Source of the DNA: Theobroma cacao
Lineage: Eukaryota; Streptophyta; Magnoliopsida; Malvales; Malvaceae
Length of the DNA: 64,000 nucleotides
NCBI RefSeq assembly: GCF_000208745.1
Contig: NC_030856.1
Location: forward strand, 6,936,448 to 7,000,447
Reading direction: 5' to 3'
Below the pieces are notes generated by a model. It was not told the DNA's origin. It saw only the letters and a program-made list of their open reading frames with translations, and made no database searches. Shown one piece after another: positions 57,443 through 64,000 of this stretch. Within the stretch, counting starts at the first letter, position 1. Each line of letters starts with the position of its first letter. Position numbers and translations under genes: made by a program.

Positions 57443-58591
57443 ATTTTCTCGAGAAAAAGGAAAGTATGAAACAAGGGTTGTCGGAAAGGGGCAATGTTAG
57501 GGAGGTGAAGTTGAACATGAGCTGCGGCTGAGGCCGAGGGACATAAAAACACAAGTAGTGGACATCTCTTTTTCAAGTCAAATCAACAAATCTTTTGAGT
57601 TGTTTTCCATTAATGCATCTAAAGTCAAGTCTTCTCAAATTTATTGATTGTGTTGAGAAATTTGAACAGCACAAGTGTTAATGCGTGGAATCAAAACTAC
57701 ATTAATGGAATAAAAGAAAAAGTGTTGGTCCCGTGTTAGAATGAAAAGCAAGAATCCTATCCCATTTTCTTATTGGGAAATGCTTATCAGACCCGAATTT
57801 CATGATCGAAATCGAAGTGCAGTAAGAAAGTTTTTTTCCTTCTTGTTTACCAAGAAAAAAGCTCAAAAGTAAGAAATTCATGTCACATGCAAGCTGTGTG
57901 CGTGACAGAATTAAAAGAAAAGCTTCAATATCATATAAAGGGTAGGATTTTGAAATAGATGGAAAATTTTGTGAGCATATTTTTCTCATCCTTCCGTCGC
58001 ATTTTCACATTAAAAGTTAGAGTAGTATTATTTTTCCCAACAAAAAATAATTGACTATTTTTATTCAACTATTTCATAGGCATCATATCACCTATAATTA
58101 TTGCTATTAAAATACTATAATATTTAATATAATACCAACTAATTCAGATCAATTGAAGAAAAAAAAATTATATAAAATAAGACATAAATTTGTCTCCCAT
58201 GAAAATTTCTCTTTTTTTTTTTTTAATTTCCAATTTATGATTTATTCACTTAACAAACTAACCAATATAACAATATGATAAGAAATGAATAAATAAATAA
58301 GGTTAAATATTATTTATTAGAATATTTTTAATATTGAAAAGAAATGTTTTGAATGCATCACATAATTGATAAAATGTCTATATTTTTATGGTGTTATGTA
58401 TGCAAAGAATTATCAAAGATGGAAAAACTTTTGAAGATATATATGCCAGTGACGACTACTTGGTTTAAACCTGAAAATTTGTTGAACTAGTGCTTGGACT
58501 TGAGTGATTGCAAAATTCTTACAGATTAGATAAATTTTAGTAATATTAATAATAGAAATATTTAAAATATAATAAACAAATATAATTATTT
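57443..58591. other. psiRLP6 upstream region and AT-rich spacer
   Basis: Leader and upstream block to about 57800, then sequence similar to 41600-41860 (58020-58290). 58440-58530 holds a short copy of the TGGTTTAAACCTGAAAA-type repeat, and the end joins the gamma spacer. No gene. Confidence 0.5.
57576..57581 (-). promoter_or_regulatory. W-box-like TTGACT upstream of psiRLP6
   Basis: About 135 bp before the ATG position, in the shared upstream block (TTGACTTGAAAAAGAGATG). Function inferred. Confidence 0.35.
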
Positions 58592-59079
58592 AAGTAAAAT
58601 ACTCTCACCTTTTAAGTTTTAATCAAAATTACAAACAGGTCCATTAATTTTTGAAATGGACATTTCACCCTAAAAGTGCGAACACCGTTAATAGAGATTA
58701 TGAAAAAACTTAATTGCCCTTCCTTTTTTTTATTAATTTAAAAATTATTATTATGTTTTTTATAAAAAAAAAATAGCCCCAAGAAAGGGGAGCATCGGCC
58801 AAGGGAGGGGAGTTTTGGTGCTCCCAGGATGGGAGCCTTTTTTTAATTAATAAAAAAATTAGAAAAACGTAATAAAATTATATAATAGTAATTTTTAAAA
58901 TTAATAAAATATAAAATTATCTTTTTAATATTGTCACGTCATCAAATTGATAAAAATACTAATGGCTAGACTTATGTATCCAGGGAAAAATATTTTTTTG
59001 GAACGGAGTGTCCGTTTTGAAAACTAATGGACCTTCGTGTAACTTCGATCAAAACTTAGAGGGTGAGGGTATTTTACCC
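58592..59079. mobile_element. Mutator-like MITE, 488 bp, 9-bp target duplication
   Basis: Inverted termini of about 70 bp (left AAGTAAAATACTCTCACC, right reverse complement GGGTAAAATACCCTCACC, then AAGTTTTAATC-type sequence). TAATTATTT is duplicated at 58583-58591 and 59080-59088. The homologous spacer at about 8285-8312 has the same flanks with a single TAATTATTT, i.e. the empty site. No coding capacity. Confidence 0.8.
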
Positions 59080-61227
59080 TAATTATTTTCATGGATAAAG
59101 AAGTTTTTCTAACAGTCTTACTTATATATAATTATATATACCTACCGGCCAACTACAAATTACTAAACTTAAGCAATGTTATTTGCTCAAAATAAAAACA
59201 TTGCCTTGTATGTGTGTATATATACATGCACACATAGATATACAAACATGTCCATATACATACATCTTACACACATAAATACATCCATTAGAATAAGGTT
59301 AGAACTAAATATTGTCATTCATTGACAAAAAAGCAAGTCATGTTTCTTTATCAAATTAAGCCATTTATTCCTACAACTTACATTTAATGGCACTTTAATT
59401 TACGGTCACAAGGAAACAAATAGAGATGTGCATTATTGAAATGTGGATTATTGCAGGCCTTTATTTATGTCATTTTCCAATCTACTTTAAGTCTTTCCTA
59501 AGTCCTTTAAAATTCTATAAATTTCATATGTGGAAGATGAGATTTTTGTCTTAATTGGCATATAAACACTGAATTTTAATAATCTTGTAATACAATCTAA
59601 TGAAAAATACTAGAAAATATGAGTTTTTTTTAATAAGAAAATATGATTTTTTCTTGATCATATATTCCTAAAAAATTATTAACTGCCAAAAAAAAAGCAT
59701 ATTGAAAGAATGAAATTTGAAAAGCAAAAAAATAAAAATAAAAATAAGCATTATAGGCTCAATATATTTGTTATCCTTAATAAAGGCTTAAGGGTAATAA
59801 AATAAAGAAGAGAGGGTAGATTTAAAATTTATTTTGATACACATCTTCAATGAAATTTTTAAAATCTAAAAACAGAATTAGAAAATTATCATGTATCCCA
59901 TTTAAATATATTAAATTAATTAATAAATAAATAAAAACATATGAAAATATTCTAACTTTTTTCTTGTTAAATTTAAGAACTCAATAGGCGATTGTATAAA
60001 ATCCAAAAGATAGCCATTGTTTACATTTTCATGCTTTAAGCACGGTTAGTCTTCGGCAAAATTTCCCAGCAATTACTGATTCATTGATATTATGACTTGT
60101 GCATCATCAAGACCTATGTGATCTCCTCATGAAAATCCTTACAATTGATATTATAGCAGCATAACTAGCATAGAAATACAAATGGGAGTACCAGGCGTTC
60201 AGGAGAAAAGGTACAAACTCAGGGATTGAATGAAGAATGCTTCAAGAAATTTGGTTTTTCCTGAGAATGGATTTTATCAAAGTGTTCAGATAGATTTTCT
60301 CATTCATTATATTTCAATTCTTTGTCAAAATGTAACATCAGCATCAGTCTTAACAACAAGTACTAATTAAACACTTAAGTTCTGCTTAAAAAAAACAACA
60401 GTAAATAATTTTATCATTCATAACAAGGTTGTTAAATGCCTTTTGATTAAGTTTGAAGTTACTTTTTACGCATTCATACATTTAATTCATTGATTGCCAT
60501 AATTAAATTAAAATTTTCTTTTTTTAAATAAAAAATGTAAAATAGACAAAGTAGTGTTTTGCTAGATAGAAAAACATCAACCGTACTGTCTAGTTCACAT
60601 TTTAGAAAACCATTTTTGTGGGAGGTGGGTGTGAAACTTGAACTGTTCTTTTCAAAAAAGCACAAGATATGAACTAGTAATTACACAGCTTCTTAACGTT
60701 CCATAACTGCTATTCTATTTTCTTTATTCTTCTGGATATTCCAAAACGGAATCTGTTGCTTGAAATTACTGTTGAAGCACACTGTTACCGTAGGATACCA
60801 GCTGATGTAAAAATTAGTCAGAAGTTGATTTTGCAATACTTTGCAATTGCTCCTGCATCATATCATAGGTAACACCACCTTGATTCGTGTCTCGTTCCAA
60901 CTACAATAGTAAGTACCTTATTGCTTCATGTGAAAGAGAGAAACTTTTGAAGAAAACACGATACAAATCATTTTTAGTCATCGTGATTCTGCTCTTTTAA
61001 CTTTTCAAGTCTTTTGTTTAGCACAATATCTTTTAAGCAATATTAAGCCAAATCTTTTTTAAGTATTGTTATTGGCAAAGAAGTTAAACAAGTTTTTAAC
61101 CGTCATAATTGAAAGGTCGATGGGATATTTTAACAATTAAAACTTGAGATATATGAAAGGTCTATTATTTTTCAATAGATTTATCATCATCTTTTACATG
61201 AATAATATTCGATTATGAATTATGAAT
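59080..61227. repeat. Duplicated spacer, blocks gamma, alpha (degraded) and beta
   Basis: 59090-59400 matches 8310-8680 and 62530-62880. 59515-60090 is repeat alpha copy 4. 60110-60165 and 60400-61215 match block beta (14575-15200; 7150-7800). Between them, 60166-60402 is unique to this copy. No gene recognised. Confidence 0.55.
60166..60402. other. Unit-specific insert of about 237 bp ending in an A-rich run
   Basis: The sister spacers read GCAGCATATATAAAACAATG here. This copy has unrelated sequence (starting near CTAGCATAGAAATACAAATG) that ends CTTAAAAAAAACAAC before spacer homology resumes. It resembles the 3' end of a transcript, but I recognise no gene and no clear target duplication. 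Confidence 0.35.
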
Positions 61228-62031
61228 AGTTAAAGTATCCAAATAGTCTCTGTACCTATGTATTTTTGTCAATTTAGTCTATTTTACTTAAAATCGAAGT
61301 AATTTAGTCTTTTGATTTTAGGAATTGAAGCAATTTAATTCCTTTTTTAATGGTGTCTAATTTTACCGTTACAATGATGACATCAACACTGACGTAATAC
61401 CGACATGATGACTTGGTATGGCAGATTAAGAAAAAAAATTTCGAAAAAAATCTGTGCAGCGTCATTTCGATTAAAATAAACAAAAAATATATAATAAAGA
61501 GATTAAATTGAACAAAATTAAGGTGTTTAGAGACTAAATTAAAAAAAATATTTGAAAAATACAAATTTTTGTATAGATGATACCTTATTAATAAGTCAAA
61601 TATTTAAATGTAAAAGATTATAGTGTTAATAAATATATATAAATATTTTCTTACTTTTTTAATTGATTGAATAATAAATATATTAATTTATCTTCTTTGC
61701 AAAAATTAAATTTGAATTCCTTTTCTATAAAAAAAATTTTCAATATTTGCAAAAAAATTCATATCTAAAGTCATATTTAGATGAATAACTAACATTATGT
61801 TAAAACAAAATAATATAAAAAACTAAAAAAAATCATGTCATTATGTCGACGTCACATGGCATGACAGGTCAATGTTGACATTATCACCATAGCAGTAAAA
61901 TTGAACATCGTTAGGAACGAACTCAATCGCTCAAATTCTTAAAATCAATGAATTAAATTGCTTCGATTTTTAATATAGTAACTAAATTAATAAAAATGCA
62001 TGGGTACAGAAACTATTTTAATACTTTGACC
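61228..62031. mobile_element. Mutator-like MITE, 804 bp, about 10-bp target duplication
   Basis: AATTATGAAT flanks both ends (61218-61227 and 62032-62041). Inverted termini run for about 100 bp: left AGTTAAAGTATCCAAATAGT, right reverse complement GGTCAAAGTATTAAAATAGT. The homologous spacer at 7790-7815 has a single ATTATGAATTATGAATCTTG, the unoccupied site. The 86-codon open frame at 61304-61564 inside it is AT-rich with no domain. Confidence 0.8.
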
Positions 62032-62980
62032 AATTATGAATCTTGCATATGTATGAGTTGAGATCTATGAACATTAATGGACCAAATAATTAATTAAATT
62101 TTTTTTAGTTCTTTCATCATTATTTATTTTGAATAGTGGTTCTTTTATAATTAGTAATATTTACTGTCACATGTACTGTCCGTAAATACTTATTTTCAAA
62201 TTTATTTTTAAATAATAATTATATGTAAAATAAAAATATTTCTAAAATATAAATTTAATTATCTATAATAAAAGATAATTAACGTTTTATTTACATATAA
62301 TTGATATTTTTAATATTAACCATTAAAGTATTCAAAACTGTTAAGATTAATCAAAATATTTTTCAATGAAAATCTTACTTTAACAAATGGGATAAAAATT
62401 ATTATATTTATAATAAAAAATAATTTTAATCCAAGTTATTCGATGTGATTAAATTCTTCAAGATTAGATAAATCTCAGTAATATTAATAATAAAAATATT
62501 TAAAAAATAAATTTAAAATATAATAAACAAACAAGATTAAGTTTTTCTAACATTCATTCTTGTATATAATTTTGCATACCTACCAGCCAACAACAAATTA
62601 CACGACTTTAGCGATGTTATTGGCTCAAAATTAAATCATTGCCTTGTATGCATGCATATATACATGCACTGAGACATACATACATGTCTATATGCATACA
62701 TCTTACACACATAAATTCATCCATTAGAGCAAGGTTAGACCTAAAAATTATCATTCATCGACAAAAAAAACAAGTCAAGTTTCTTTATCAAATTAAGCCA
62801 TTTTTTTCCAATTTACTTACATAAAGGAGGCATGATTAGTACCATCATTCTTTCTACAAACTTACATTTCATGGCACCTTAATTTGCAGTCACAGAGGAA
62901 ACAAACAGAGATGGAGGCGAAGAAATGAAATATGGAACAAAGAATGAACTTTCTATGCAAAATTATATTCAATTAAGAAA
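62032..62980. repeat. Duplicated spacer, block gamma
   Basis: It matches 7800-8762 almost throughout, and 28980-29260 towards the end, including the TATATACATGCAC stretch and the TTTCATGGCACCTTAATTTG stretch near the end. No gene. Confidence 0.6.
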
Positions 62981-64000
62981 GCGATTCAACACTGACAGTT
63001 GACCAGAGTCTCCGTTTAACAAAACAACTTCCAGAGGAACATAAGGAGAGTCCAATGATGATCCAAATCGGGAAGTTGGCTGTAATAATCTGCAACCTTT
63101 AGCACACTGGATGCTTAGGAGACGTGGTCTGGTTCACATCTGCCAGACCTGTGCATGATGTGGTCAAGCAAACATTGGCTGGAATATAACGCTAAACGTT
63201 TGCTCTACTAAATGAAGTTCTAAGAGATGCATAAAGAATACCATCTAGGAAAGTAGTATAGCTTCCACTCTCCAATGACACAACTCAATCTAGAACAGCA
63301 AAGCCAGAAATCTGTCAAATGTATCTCTGATAGAGAAAAATTAGTTACATTGAAACCACTCATGAAAGGATCAATGAAGATGTTTTCGTTATGGAGTGAA
63401 CATAGTTTCGAGTAATCTGTCAATCTGTTTGCATAATTATTTCCACACAATTAGAGTAATACATCAATTCATTTCCACAATTATTTCACTATAATTCCGT
63501 ACTATTCAATCCCAACTGGCTATAGTATAAGGGTCCACTGGTATGTAGCCTATGCACCCCATAAGCATCGATGGCTAGATGATATGGACCACTGCTAAAA
63601 GTTAATGCATTGTTATCATTGTGATGATAAATGCTACTGACTATTCCTGCTCTTACCATCATGGCCATAATATAAAAATAGATTTTCAAAGTCCTAACAA
63701 CAAGCACAACAATCAAGAAATAATAAGAAACACTTTAAAGAAACATGAACACACCTCAACAATTCCTTTTCGACGTGCATGAATGGCTAAACAGAGGCAG
63801 TAGTCACTCTTTCCTGGTTCATAGTAAGAGCAACCTGACCCTATAGCCTCCTTATTGACTAACATTTCCATGAAGAAGCAGCTTGCATCACAATATCCCT
63901 GAAGAGTGTATTAGGAAAACTGCTTACCGAAAACGAAAAAGGAGCTATCGCTTTTCAAGAAATTGAAAACCATAGATGCAGAAGAAACCTTCCATAGTCG
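62981..64000 (-). pseudogene. RAB3GAP2: RAB3GAP2 pseudogene, copy C, cut by window edge
   Basis: Visible exons on the minus strand: the last bases of the exon ending RLWK (63989 onward, cut), the GYRD exon (63755-63898; GYCDASCFFMEMLVNKEAIG to GIVE) and the VWQM exon (62981-63148). The GYRD and VWQM exons are spaced by an intron and would join GIVE/VWQM in frame as in copy B. The VWQM exon has a TGA at 63134-63136 where copy B has AGA (VWQM-stop-TRPRLL). The 5' exons and any linked RLP lie beyond the window. Confidence 0.75.

Noticed and set aside
1..64000. tRNA, rRNA or microRNA genes
   Set aside because: I saw no cloverleaf with the expected A and B boxes and no long hairpin of microRNA type outside the MITE termini. 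This was not tested by computation.

Overview
The window is AT-rich plant nuclear DNA, almost certainly from a eudicot. The evidence is a cluster of extracellular-LRR receptor-like proteins (RLPs, Cf-9/RLP12 type), GT-AG introns, copia, hAT, Mutator-like and Harbinger-like elements, long solo LTRs and a scaffold gap of 820 N at 42246-43065. I cannot name the species from sequence alone.

Layout: every recognisable host gene is on the minus strand. There are six RLP loci plus one RLP 5' fragment: RLP1 (1-1772, N-terminal 590 codons, cut by the window edge), RLP2 (18917-21916, intact, 999 aa), RLP3 (23786-26746, intact, 986 aa), psiRLP4 (32161-32852, gutted by two deletions), an N-terminal fragment (34992-35318), psiRLP5 (37869-40811, two lesions) and psiRLP6 (54361-57442, four lesions). 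The intact proteins are type I membrane receptors without a kinase: signal peptide, cysteine-pair N-cap, LRR array interrupted by a non-LRR island, acidic juxtamembrane stretch, GxxxG-rich transmembrane helix and a short basic tail.

A second gene family is interleaved with the RLPs. Downstream of the RLPs, on the same strand, lie decayed 5' exons of a gene I recognise as the plant homologue of the Rab3 GTPase-activating protein non-catalytic subunit (RAB3GAP2, N-terminal beta-propeller). Three larger copies lie at 15925-18601 (A), 29261-31885 (B) and 62981-64000+ (C), and remnants at 8763-8855, 12246-12540, 23053-23295, 47041-48270 and 53727-53873. All the copies I could read carry stops, frameshifts or missing exons. 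The cluster therefore seems to have grown by duplication of a compound unit, RLP plus the 5' half of RAB3GAP2 plus AT-rich spacer. The spacers repeat the same blocks over and over.

Mobile elements interrupt individual units, and sister units often preserve the empty site. They are a Harbinger-like TIR element (5683-7147), an LTR-less copia fragment (9410-11552), a hAT remnant with an 8-bp target duplication (47099-48047), a long LTR-type insertion (48658-53577) with a second one nested in it (48736-51333), and two Mutator-like MITEs (58592-59079 and 61228-62031).

The points most worth a second look are the co-amplification of RLP and RAB3GAP2 segments, the exact absence of a 3'-UTR intron in RLP2 that its paralogues keep, and a frameshift shared by RAB3GAP2 copies A and B. 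I found no wholly unknown gene system.
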